A stretch of DNA of 64,000 bases from Rhizobiaceae bacterium (GTDB lineage Bacteria > Pseudomonadota > Alphaproteobacteria > Rhizobiales > Rhizobiaceae): positions 53,307-117,306 of the forward strand of contig JAHBYZ010000010.1 in the NCBI GenBank assembly GCA_019635695.1, in the 5' to 3' direction. Under the pieces are notes generated by a model. The model was not told the origin of the DNA, made no database searches, and worked only from the letters and a program-made list of their open reading frames with translations. Position 1 is the stretch's first letter. Each line of letters starts with the position of its first letter. Made by a program: the position numbers and the translations under genes. Below are positions 55,675 to 64,000 of this stretch, one piece after another.

Positions 55675-56156
55675 AGCTGCCCTTCACGAAGAAGCCTGCG
55701 CCGCATGCCATCGTGCCGCTGTCGCCGCGCGATGCGTCAGCGCTCGCCCGCCTCCATGTCGAGGACTTCTCGCGGCCATGGTCGGTGCATGAGTTCGAGA
55801 CGCTGCTCTCCCAGCCGGTGAATTTCGGTTTCAAGGCGCAGGCGCCGAGCGTCAGGATTCCCGACGGCTTCGTGCTCGCACGGCTGGCGGCCGGCGAGGC
55901 GGAAATCCTGACGGTCGCTGTTGCCCGCGCGGCGCGCGGACGCGGGCTCGGTCGGCTGCTGATGGACGGCGTGCTGCGTACCTTGCACGCTCAGCGCGCC
56001 GAGGCGCTGTTTCTCGAGGTGGACGAGACCAACGTGCCGGCTCTCGCCCTTTACCGGCGCCTCAGCTTTCGCGAGGTCGGCCGCCGCGAGGGCTATTACC
56101 AGGGCAAGGCAGGGGCGAAGACCGGCGCGCTTGTCATGCGCCGCGATCTTCGCTAG
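55671..56156 (+). CDS. rimI: Ribosomal-protein-S18-alanine N-acetyltransferase RimI (GNAT)
   Basis: A 161-residue GNAT acetyltransferase. The acetyl-CoA loop is ARGRGLGRLLMDGVL (motif A, R-G-x-G-x-G type), preceded by AEILTVAVARAARG and followed by LFLEVDETNVPALALYRRLSFREVGRREGYY. The LEV(D)xxNxxA element is typical of RimI. It overlaps tsaB, as in many bacteria. Target specificity beyond S18 cannot be judged. Confidence 0.93.
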   Translation: MKLPFTKKPAPHAIVPLSPRDASALARLHVEDFSRPWSVHEFETLLSQPVNFGFKAQAPSVRIPDGFVLARLAAGEAEILTVAVARAARGRGLGRLLMDGVLRTLHAQRAEALFLEVDETNVPALALYRRLSFREVGRREGYYQGKAGAKTGALVMRRDLR

Positions 56157-56179
56157 CGCTGCCCGGTTCGCCCGACCGG

Positions 56180-57016
56180 GTGGCATTCGGGCCCGGGGAG
56201 GGGCGCTTGTACGGCTGGCTGCGCGCCATCTTCATGCTCGTGCTGTTCGGCGTTCTGACGCCGTTCTTCGCGCTTGGCCAGATCGTCGTTCTGGCGACCG
56301 GCATCGGCAATCGCCGCACGCTGCCGCGCCTGTGGCACGGCTTTATCGTGTGGATGCTCGACTTCCGCGTCCACATCACCGGCAAGATGTCGACGGAAAG
56401 ACCGCTGTTCCTCGCCGGCAACCATGTGTCGTGGACGGACATCATGGTGATCGGCTCGGTCGCCGAGGTGAACTTCATCGCCAAGCAGGAGGTGAAGAAA
56501 TGGGCTGTGATCGGCCCGCTGTCGCGGCTGCAGAACACCGTGTTCGTCGACCGCGACCGCCGCCGCAAGTCGGCCGAGCAGGCGAGCGAGATTTCCGTGC
56601 GGCTGAAGGCCGGCGACCCGATGTTCCTGTTCGCCGAGGGCAGTACAGGTGACGGCAACCTGTTGATTCCGTTCAAGTCGACCCTGTTCGGCGCCGCCTC
56701 GCTGGCGGTCGACGAGGGAGCGACCGAACGGGTGATGATCCAGCCGGTGTCGATCGCCTACACCCGTCTGCACGGCATGCCCACCAACCGCCTGCATCGG
56801 CCGCTGGTGAGCTGGATCGGCGACCGCGTGCTGATGCCGCATATCGTCCAGCTGCTCAAGGAAGGCGCCGTCGACGTCGAGCTCAAGTTCGGCGAGCCGG
56901 TCGAGTACCGAAAGGGCGTCAACCGCAAGGAAGTCGCCCGCGAGGTCGAGCGCCGCGTGCAGGCGATGTTCTATGAATCGCTGCGGGAACCCGCGAAGAG
57001 CCGGAAGCCGCGCTAG
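56180..57016 (+). CDS. plsC: 1-acyl-sn-glycerol-3-phosphate acyltransferase (PlsC-like)
   Basis: A 278-residue inner-membrane acyltransferase. A first membrane helix (WLRAIFMLVLFGVLTPFFAL) is followed by the catalytic NHVSWTD (HxxxxD) and the glycerophosphate-binding FAEGSTGDG. FVDRDRRRKSAEQ is also a family hallmark. The GTG at 56180 is the longest start, but a TTG at 56207 has a much better GGGGAGGGG box at 5-base spacing, so the protein may begin at LYGWLRAIF. It follows rimI by 23 bases and precedes miaB by 43. Confidence 0.93.
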   Translation: MAFGPGEGRLYGWLRAIFMLVLFGVLTPFFALGQIVVLATGIGNRRTLPRLWHGFIVWMLDFRVHITGKMSTERPLFLAGNHVSWTDIMVIGSVAEVNFIAKQEVKKWAVIGPLSRLQNTVFVDRDRRRKSAEQASEISVRLKAGDPMFLFAEGSTGDGNLLIPFKSTLFGAASLAVDEGATERVMIQPVSIAYTRLHGMPTNRLHRPLVSWIGDRVLMPHIVQLLKEGAVDVELKFGEPVEYRKGVNRKEVAREVERRVQAMFYESLREPAKSRKPR

Positions 57017-57059
57017 GAAAATCCTGTAATTCCCGGCCCGGACTCGCTAGATAGCCGCG

Positions 57060-58442
<1,383 letters not shown>

Positions 58443-58466
58443 GGGGCAGCCGTCATTGAGGAGAGA

Positions 58467-59516
58467 TTGTTGAGCGCCACCACCGAGATGAAGAGAGCGC
58501 CCTCAGGCGCGTCCGACATGGCGCACATCGTCCTCACCTTCGACAACAACCGCCACGCCTCGGCGCTCTATGGCCAGTATGATCAGCATCTGGCGCTGAT
58601 CGAGCAGAAGCTCGGCGTGACCATCTCCTCGCGCGGCAACCAGCTCACCATCCGCGGCGAGCCGACGGCCGCCGAGCAGGCGCGCCGCGCGCTCGACCAG
58701 CTCTACGCACGGCTGCAGAACGGGCAGGATGTTGCGCCCTCGGACGTCGACGGTGCGATCCGGCTGGCGGTCGCGGCCGACGACCAGCTCTCGCTGCCGA
58801 CCCTGGAGAAGAAGGGCGCCCGCATGGCCGCCGCGCAGTTTTCGACCCGAAAGAAGACGATCTTCGCCCGCTCGGCCAACCAGGACGCCTACATGCGCGC
58901 GCTGGAGCGTTCCGAGCTGGTCTTCGGCATCGGGCCGGCGGGCACCGGCAAGACCTATCTGGCGGTCGCCTACGCGGCCATGCTGCTCGAGCGCGGGATG
59001 GTCGAGCGCATTGTGCTGTCGCGGCCTGCGGTGGAGGCGGGCGAGCGGCTGGGTTTCCTGCCCGGTGACATGAAGGAGAAGGTCGATCCCTATCTGCGGC
59101 CGCTCTACGACGCGCTTTACGACATGATGCCGCCCGACAAGGTCGAGCGCGCCATCGCGGCCGAGGTGATCGAGATCGCGCCGCTGGCTTTCATGCGCGG
59201 CCGCACGCTGCGCAACGCCGCGATCATCCTCGACGAGGCGCAGAACACCACGCCCATGCAGATGAAGATGTTCCTGACCCGCCTCGGCGAGCAGGGCCGC
59301 ATGATCGTCACCGGCGACCCCTCGCAGATCGACCTGCCGCCGAATACGAAGTCAGGGCTGGTCGAGGCCCTGCAGGTTCTGGACGGCGTCGAGGGTATCG
59401 TCACCGTGCGCTTCGACGACACCGACGTCGTGCGTCATCCGCTGGTTGCGCAGATCGTGCGGGCCTACGACCGCCACGCCGGCGGCGGCGACCGCAAGGG
59501 GCGCATCGACGTATAG
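58467..59516 (+). CDS. phoH: PhoH-like ATPase
   Basis: A 349-residue P-loop protein with the Walker [18 protein letters not shown] near residue 153 and Walker [23 protein letters not shown]. An N-terminal KH-like region (about residues 22-80) suggests RNA binding. There are tandem TTG codons at 58467 and 58470 after GAGGAG; the second has the better 6-base spacing, and an ATG at 58488 is a further option. phoH-ybeY is conserved and both link to rRNA handling. Confidence 0.94.
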   Translation: MLSATTEMKRAPSGASDMAHIVLTFDNNRHASALYGQYDQHLALIEQKLGVTISSRGNQLTIRGEPTAAEQARRALDQLYARLQNGQDVAPSDVDGAIRLAVAADDQLSLPTLEKKGARMAAAQFSTRKKTIFARSANQDAYMRALERSELVFGIGPAGTGKTYLAVAYAAMLLERGMVERIVLSRPAVEAGERLGFLPGDMKEKVDPYLRPLYDALYDMMPPDKVERAIAAEVIEIAPLAFMRGRTLRNAAIILDEAQNTTPMQMKMFLTRLGEQGRMIVTGDPSQIDLPPNTKSGLVEALQVLDGVEGIVTVRFDDTDVVRHPLVAQIVRAYDRHAGGGDRKGRIDV

Positions 59517-59519
59517 AAG

Positions 59520-59990
59520 ATGATTTCCGTCGACATCTCCGTCGAATCCGCCGGCTGGCCGCCGCAGGATGAATTGCGCGCGCTGGCCGAAAGGGCCGTC
59601 GCTGCGGCCGCCGCCGAGTTGAACCTGAAATCTCCGGCCGGCTGTGAGCTGTCGCTGCTCTTCACCGACGACGCCCGCATGCGGGTGCTCAACCGCGACT
59701 GGCGCGGCAAGGACAAGCCGACCAACGTGCTGTCTTTCCCCGCCTTTCCGATGAAGCCGGGCGGCAAGGTTCCGCCCATGCTTGGCGACGTCGCCATCGC
59801 CCGCGAGACCGTAGAGCGCGAGGCGCGCGACGAGCAGAAACCGTTCGCGGACCACCTCTCGCACATGGTCGTGCACGGCCTGCTGCACCTTCTCGGCCAC
59901 GATCACGAGGTCGATGCGGAGGCTGAGCGGATGGAGGACGCCGAGCGGCGCATCCTTGCCCGTCTTGCCATTCCCGATCCCTATGCCTAA
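59520..59990 (+). CDS. ybeY: rRNA maturation endoribonuclease YbeY
   Basis: A 156-residue metal-dependent RNase active in 16S rRNA 3'-end maturation and 70S quality control. The zinc site [12 protein letters not shown] is intact near residues 119-130 (HxxxHxxGxDH). [20 protein letters not shown] and [15 protein letters not shown] are also typical. It begins 3 bases after the phoH stop and leads to the CorC-like gene 29 bases on. Confidence 0.96.
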   Translation: MISVDISVESAGWPPQDELRALAERAVAAAAAELNLKSPAGCELSLLFTDDARMRVLNRDWRGKDKPTNVLSFPAFPMKPGGKVPPMLGDVAIARETVEREARDEQKPFADHLSHMVVHGLLHLLGHDHEVDAEAERMEDAERRILARLAIPDPYA

Positions 59991-60019
59991 TTGATGGGTT
60001 CTCATTCGCCCTTGGAACG

Positions 60020-61126
60020 ATGAACGACAAACCCCAGACTGCCGCGGTTTCCGCGGATGGCCCGTCAGAACAATCCGGCGGCGCCGAAAAGGCGGACGGA
60101 CCCAGTTCGCGATCTAGCGCGCCCCGCGAGGGGCAGGGCTTCTTCCACAGGCTGAGCGGCATCTTCCGCTCGCGCAATGGTTCCTCGCTGCGCGAGGGGT
60201 TGAGCGAGGCGTTGCTCGAAGCAGCCGACGAGACCGACTTCTCGCCCGCCGAGCGGGCGATGCTCAAGAACATCCTGCGGCTGCGCGAGGTCCGCGTCGA
60301 GGACGTGATGGTGCCGCGCACCGACGTTCACGGCGTCGACATCACCACGCCGCTCGGAGACCTGATCGTCGCCTTCGAGGCCAACGGCCATTCGCGCCTG
60401 CCCGTCTATGCCGAAACGCTGGACGACCCGCGCGGGATGATCCACATCCGCGACGTTCTGGGCTACCTGACCCGCGTCGCACGCCAGCGCCGCCCGCGAG
60501 GGCGCAAGGCCTCTGCCGACGCCGCGCCGGCGCAATCCGCCGCCGGCGCTGCCGGGCTCGACCTCGGCCGCGTCGATCTCTCGCGGCCGGTCGGCGAGCT
60601 CAACCTCATGCGGCCGCTGCTGTTCGTGCCGCCGTCGATGGCAGCGTCGGACCTGATGGCGCGCATGCAGGCCGCGCGCACCCAGATGGCGCTGGTCATC
60701 GACGAATATGGCGGCACCGACGGGTTGGTGTCGCTGGAGGACCTGGTCGAAGTCGTCGTCGGCGACATCGAGGACGAACACGACGAGGACGAGGCGCTGG
60801 TCCGTCAGACGGACGACGGCGCCTGGATCGTCGATGGCAAGGCCGAGATCGCCGACGTGGCCGAGGCGATCGGGGGCTCGTTCAGCGCTGGCGAACACGA
60901 GGAGGACGTCGACACGATCGGCGGTCTGATCTTCAACGTGCTCGGTCGCGTGCCCGCGCGCGGAGAGGTGGTGCAGGCCGTACCGGGCTTCGAGTTCCAT
61001 GTTCTCGACGCGGATCCGCGCAGGGTCAAGCGCGTGCGCATCGTGCGTGCGGGCGAACGCCGACGCCGGCCGACCAAGGTGCAGCCCGGGGCCGAGGCGC
61101 TGCCGACCGAGACTGAGACAGGCTGA
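60020..61126 (+). CDS. CBS-domain protein of the CorC/TlyC (hemolysin-like) family
   Basis: A 368-residue soluble protein without membrane helices. A Ser/Pro-rich N-terminus is followed by ILRLREVRVEDVMVPRTDVHGVD (start of the CBS pair), GHSRLPVYAETLDDPRGMIHIRDVL, and the second CBS with MALVIDEYGGTDGLVSLEDLVEVVVGDIEDEHDE. A C-terminal transporter-associated CorC_HlyC domain (VPARGEVVQAVPGFEFHVLDADPRRVKRVRI) ends it. It may bind nucleotides and affect Mg/Co efflux. Context before lnt is conserved. Confidence 0.92.
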   Translation: MNDKPQTAAVSADGPSEQSGGAEKADGPSSRSSAPREGQGFFHRLSGIFRSRNGSSLREGLSEALLEAADETDFSPAERAMLKNILRLREVRVEDVMVPRTDVHGVDITTPLGDLIVAFEANGHSRLPVYAETLDDPRGMIHIRDVLGYLTRVARQRRPRGRKASADAAPAQSAAGAAGLDLGRVDLSRPVGELNLMRPLLFVPPSMAASDLMARMQAARTQMALVIDEYGGTDGLVSLEDLVEVVVGDIEDEHDEDEALVRQTDDGAWIVDGKAEIADVAEAIGGSFSAGEHEEDVDTIGGLIFNVLGRVPARGEVVQAVPGFEFHVLDADPRRVKRVRIVRAGERRRRPTKVQPGAEALPTETETG

Positions 61127-61199
61127 CGCCCTCGCGGGCGATTGGAGCGGCCGGCCCCGGCTGCTAGAACTCGCGCGGTGATTCGCTCGAGGTGAGCCG

Positions 61200-62837
61200 A
61201 TGGCTTCACGCGCAGGCCTGCATGCCGCCGTGGCCGACGGGCCTCGCGAGCCGTTGCTTTCGGGCTTTGCCGGCAGGCTGATGTTGCTGTGGGGTTGGCG
61301 GCGCGCGCTGACCGCCTTCGTTTCCGGCGCCATCGGTGCGCTGGCGCAGGCCCCCTTCGACTTCTCCGCCGCAGCATTTCTCGCCTTTCCCGTACTCGTC
61401 TTCCTGCTCGACGGCGCTGCCGGCGACGCCGCGAGGGGCCGGACGGGGCGGCTGAGGCCGTTTTTCGCCGTCGGCTGGTGGTTCGGATTTGGCTATTTCG
61501 TCGCCAATCTCTGGTGGATCGGCAACGCCATGCTGGTCGATATCGAACGATATGCGTGGGCGATGCCGATCGCGGTCCTGCTGCTGCCCGCGGGCATGGC
61601 CGTCTTCTATGGGCTGGCCGCCGCGCTTGTGCGGCCATTCTGGAACGAAGGGATAGGGCGCGTTGCGGCGCTTGCGGCCGCTTTCGCTGTCGCAGAGTGG
61701 CTCCGCGGCGTCGTCTTGTCGGGCTTTCCCTGGAATTCGGTCGGCTACGCTGCCATGCCTGTACCGGTGCTGATGCAGTCCGTTACCGTGGTCGGCATGG
61801 TCGGCGTCAACGCGCTTGCCGCCTTTGCGTTTTCGCTTCCGGCGATGCTGGCGGGCAAACGCGGCCGCCTTCTCGCCGCCGCCCTGCTCGTTCTGATCGT
61901 TGGCGCACATGCCGGCTTCGGATTGCTGCGCCTGGCGGCGTCTCCCGGTTCCAATTCGCCCGAGCTTTCTGTGCGTCTGGTCCAGCCCGCCGTGAATCAG
62001 GCGGAGAAATGGAACCCCGAGAAGCGTGACGCGATCTTCCGCAAGATGCTCGACATGTCGGCCGCGGTGGCGGCGGACGGCGTCCGGCCTGAGCTGATCC
62101 TGTGGCCGGAGACTTCGGTGCCTTTCCTGTTCCAGCAGCGTCCCGACGCGCTGGCGGCCATCGACGCGATGCTGGCGGACGGACAGGTCCTGCTTGCCGG
62201 CGCGGTGCGCATGGAGGGCGAATCGCCGGCCGACCCGGCGGTGCGCTTCTACAATTCGGTAGTGGCCATCAACGACGGCGGCGAGATATTCGGCGCCTCC
62301 GACAAGCAGTTCCTCGTGCCGCTCGGCGAATATGTGCCGTTCGCCGACCAACTCGCGCGTTTCGGCATCACCAAGCTGGTCGAACTGCCGGGGGGGTTTA
62401 CGCCCGGAACCAAGCGCTCGGCCATCGAAGTCAAGCCGGGCATCAACGCGGTGCCCTTCATCTGCTACGAGGTCATTTTTCCCGGCGTGGCGCGCGATTC
62501 GGGTGCGGACGTTCTGGTCAACGTCACCAACGACGGCTGGTTCGGCAATTCGCCCGGTCCTTACCAGCACCTGCGCCACGCGCAGCTGCGCGCCGTCGAG
62601 GCCGGCCGTCCGATGCTGCGCGCCGCCAACAGCGGTATCTCGGCGGTCGTCGACGCGCATGGCCGCATCCTCGATGCGCTGGCACTGGACGCGGCCGGCA
62701 CGCTGGACATGACGCTGCGCCTCGACGCGGTGGCGCCGCCGGTTCCGGGCGACCCGCAGCTTTACGGGTGGACGATCGTCGCCGGCCTGGCGCTGGCGGG
62801 TATCGCCGGACGCCTGCGGCGCCGAAGGTTCAATTGA
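61200..62837 (+). CDS. lnt: Apolipoprotein N-acyltransferase
   Basis: A 545-residue inner-membrane enzyme that N-acylates lipoprotein cysteines. The N-terminal half has about six helices; the periplasmic nitrilase-like domain has the Glu-Lys-Cys triad in LWPETSVPFLF, SDKQFLVPLGEYVPF and VPFICYEVIFP. NVTNDGWFGNSPGPYQHLRHAQLRAVEAGRPMLRAANSG is also diagnostic. One last helix (YGWTIVAGLALAGIAG) precedes the end. The stop codon overlaps the TTGACA of the next gene's promoter. Confidence 0.96.
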   Translation: MASRAGLHAAVADGPREPLLSGFAGRLMLLWGWRRALTAFVSGAIGALAQAPFDFSAAAFLAFPVLVFLLDGAAGDAARGRTGRLRPFFAVGWWFGFGYFVANLWWIGNAMLVDIERYAWAMPIAVLLLPAGMAVFYGLAAALVRPFWNEGIGRVAALAAAFAVAEWLRGVVLSGFPWNSVGYAAMPVPVLMQSVTVVGMVGVNALAAFAFSLPAMLAGKRGRLLAAALLVLIVGAHAGFGLLRLAASPGSNSPELSVRLVQPAVNQAEKWNPEKRDAIFRKMLDMSAAVAADGVRPELILWPETSVPFLFQQRPDALAAIDAMLADGQVLLAGAVRMEGESPADPAVRFYNSVVAINDGGEIFGASDKQFLVPLGEYVPFADQLARFGITKLVELPGGFTPGTKRSAIEVKPGINAVPFICYEVIFPGVARDSGADVLVNVTNDGWFGNSPGPYQHLRHAQLRAVEAGRPMLRAANSGISAVVDAHGRILDALALDAAGTLDMTLRLDAVAPPVPGDPQLYGWTIVAGLALAGIAGRLRRRRFN

Positions 62838-62863
62838 CAGGGGGTATATTAGAAACTCATAGT
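62834..62863 (+). promoter_or_regulatory. Promoter of the XRE regulator gene
   Basis: A perfect TTGACA at 62834 overlaps the lnt stop, followed after 17-18 bases by TCATAG/CATAGT. A second TCATAG lies at 62877-62882, 20 bases after the first, and the segment is AT-rich for this genome. The repeat could be an autoregulatory operator. Confidence 0.45.
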
Positions 62864-62978
62864 GTACCGTCGGTTGTCATAGAACGAGTCGCTGAGCGGG
62901 TCTGGGGCCCCGCCGCGGCTCTTTGCGTTCATGTCGAATCGGCGATGGGGGAGCCCGCGGGCTCGATGAGGGGACGAG

Positions 62979-63389
62979 ATGGCAGACAACAAGAAGAGGC
63001 CTAATCCGATCGATGTGCATGTTGGCAGCCGCATCAGGCTGCGCCGCAACATGATCGGCATGAGCCAGGAGAAGCTCGGGGAACTCCTGGGCATCACGTT
63101 CCAGCAGATTCAGAAGTACGAGAAGGGATCGAACAGGGTTGGCGCGAGCCGCCTGCAGGCCATTTCGTCCATACTTTCCGTGCCTGTCGCGTTTTTCTTC
63201 GAGGACGCGCCGGGGCAGGAACCGGCTCAGGCAGGCTTCGGCGAGGAGGCGTCCGCCAACTATGTGGTCGATTTCCTCAACAGCGCCGAAGGCTTGCAAT
63301 TGAGCCGCGCTTTCGTGCGCATCGGCGATCCCAAGGTGCGTCGCCGCATCATAGATCTCGTCAAGTCGCTGGTCGACGACGACAACTGA
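62979..63389 (+). CDS. XRE-family regulator (PhrR/PraR-like)
   Basis: A 136-residue helix-turn-helix protein. The DNA-binding domain reads HVGSRIRLRRNMIGMSQEKLGELLGITFQQIQKYEKGSNRVGASRLQAIS, the strongly conserved Cro/CI type found upstream of metK in rhizobia. The C-terminal half (NYVVDFLNSAEGLQLSRAFVRIGDPKVRRRIIDLVKSL) is helical. The S. meliloti and R. leguminosarum relatives PhrR and PraR act in stress and biofilm control; orthology is inferred from sequence and place. It has its own promoter and a 5' leader of about 110 bases. Confidence 0.92.
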   Translation: MADNKKRPNPIDVHVGSRIRLRRNMIGMSQEKLGELLGITFQQIQKYEKGSNRVGASRLQAISSILSVPVAFFFEDAPGQEPAQAGFGEEASANYVVDFLNSAEGLQLSRAFVRIGDPKVRRRIIDLVKSLVDDDN

Positions 63390-63484
63390 GCGCGGCTGGC
63401 CGGGGTTCATCCGCTTCGCCCGCATTGTCCGCCCGCATCGCACGTTTTTTCGCGTCGCGACGCCGTTTTTGGGTCGCCGCGCGA

Positions 63485-63513
63485 TTGACGTGCTCGCGCA
63501 GCTTTCGCTAACA
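63485..63513 (+). promoter_or_regulatory. Promoter of metK
   Basis: TTGACG (63485-63490) and CTAACA (63508-63513) are spaced exactly 17 bases apart. Transcription would start near 63520, leaving about 47 bases of leader before the GTG. An imperfect hairpin at 63450-63484 (TCGCG..GCGAC / GTCGC..CGCGA) ends right at the -35 box. Confidence 0.55.
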
Positions 63514-63524
63514 GGTTGCGCCTT

Positions 63525-63544
63525 CGGCGGCAGCCCTGCCGCCG
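63525..63544 (+). promoter_or_regulatory. GC-rich stem-loop in the metK leader
   Basis: CGGCGGCA-GCCC-TGCCGCCG is a perfect 8-base-pair stem with a 4-base loop, placed near the predicted transcript start and 22 bases before the GTG. A second short hairpin (GGGG-ACA-CCCC, 63556-63566) would cover the ribosome-binding site. No known SAM riboswitch class is recognised. Confidence 0.5.
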
Positions 63545-63566
63545 TTTCTACGAGAGGGGACACCCC

Positions 63567-64000
63567 GTGAGCAGGAAAGACTATCTCTTCACCAGCGAGT
63601 CCGTTTCGGAGGGCCACCCCGACAAGGTGTGCGACCGCATCTCCGACGAAATCGTGGACCTGGTCTATCGTGAAGTCCGCAAGGTCAAGCCCGAGGACGC
63701 GAAGCGCTACGCAAAGGTGGCGGTTTCCGACCCCTGGAAGGTCCGCGTGGCCTGCGAGACGCTGGCCACGACGAACCGCGTGGTGATCGCCGGCGAGGTG
63801 CGCGTGCCGCATACGCTGCTGAAGAAGGACAAGGAAGGCAACGTCCTGCTCGACAAGGCCGGCCAGCCGGTAATCAACCCCTCGAAGTTCAAGTCGGCAG
63901 CGCGCAAGGCGATCAAGGCGATCGGCTACGAGCAGGCCGGCTTCCACTGGAAGACGGCGAAGATCGACGTGCTGCTGCACGGCCAGTCGCCCGACATCGG
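63567..64000 (+). CDS. metK: S-adenosylmethionine synthase, N-terminal part (cut by window end)
   Basis: The frame starts at the GTG at 63567 ([27 protein letters not shown]), the canonical MetK opening, and stays open to the window end, giving about 144 residues. The later [20 protein letters not shown] is the MAT signature region. MetK makes SAM from methionine and ATP. A long insertion of charged residues ([20 protein letters not shown]) in the first domain fits the alphaproteobacterial form. The GAGAGGGG box supports the GTG start. Confidence 0.96.
   Translation, partial: MSRKDYLFTSESVSEGHPDKVCDRISDEIVDLVYREVRKVKPEDAKRYAKVAVSDPWKVRVACETLATTNRVVIAGEVRVPHTLLKKDKEGNVLLDKAGQPVINPSKFKSAARKAIKAIGYEQAGFHWKTAKIDVLLHGQSPDI

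Noticed and set aside
63390..63566. SAM-II or SAM/SAH riboswitch upstream of metK
   Set aside because: The conserved core sequences of these classes are not recognisable; only simple GC hairpins are seen.

Overview
The window is high-GC chromosomal DNA from an alphaproteobacterium of the order Hyphomicrobiales (Rhizobiales), most like the Mesorhizobium/Phyllobacteriaceae branch. The evidence is the gene order: addA-trxA; ffs directly upstream of dnaX, with ybaB and recR close by; rph / hrcA-grpE; dapD...dapE facing def-fmt-truA; and tsaB-rimI-plsC-miaB-phoH-ybeY-corC-lnt-XRE-metK. A palindromic repeat of rhizobial type is also present. The lineage call is inference from synteny and protein wording, not a database match. 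I found no rRNA or tRNA gene, IS element, phage or CRISPR array. No gene-free gap exceeds about 220 bases.

Layout. 1-5.2 kb: the 3' part of addA, trxA with a clear terminator, an Hsp70-like chaperone, and hemA behind an FNR/FixK-type box. 5.2-10.6 kb: two paralogous GT39-type membrane glycosyltransferases flanking a membrane-anchored CHAT (caspase-like) protein. 10.6-16.3 kb: MltB-type transglycosylase, recR, ybaB, dnaX, SRP RNA, HIT protein. 16.3-26.0 kb: nudC, argB, phenylalanine hydroxylase, a P450, rsmI-yraN, an MFS exporter, an MddA-like methyltransferase, hemW and rdgB. 26.0-29.1 kb: VOC protein and rph, divergent from hrcA-grpE.

29.1-37.0 kb is the most distinctive part. Six overlapping minus-strand genes encode a molybdenum hydroxylase (FAD subunit plus a fused [2Fe-2S]-Mo subunit), a 6-hydroxynicotinate-reductase-like Fe-S protein, a UPF0280 protein, a DUF1185 protein and a MarR regulator. 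A nicotinamidase gene is transcribed divergently from them. I infer a pathway nicotinamide -> nicotinate -> 6-hydroxynicotinate -> reduced ring, with UPF0280 and DUF1185 as uncharacterised candidate downstream or maturation factors. A 111-bp palindromic repeat sits in frame inside the Mo-hydroxylase gene, exactly at the inter-domain linker.

37.0-52.8 kb: a pair of luciferase-like flavin monooxygenases behind an AT-rich dyad, a CAP-domain lipoprotein, a HAD hydrolase, rmuC, def-fmt-truA, dapE/dapD with two DUF805 genes between them, a LOG-family protein, a cupredoxin, secreted unknowns, and an orphan hydantoinase A. 52.8-64 kb: malate synthase G, then the conserved tsaB-to-metK housekeeping run, cut off inside metK by the window end.
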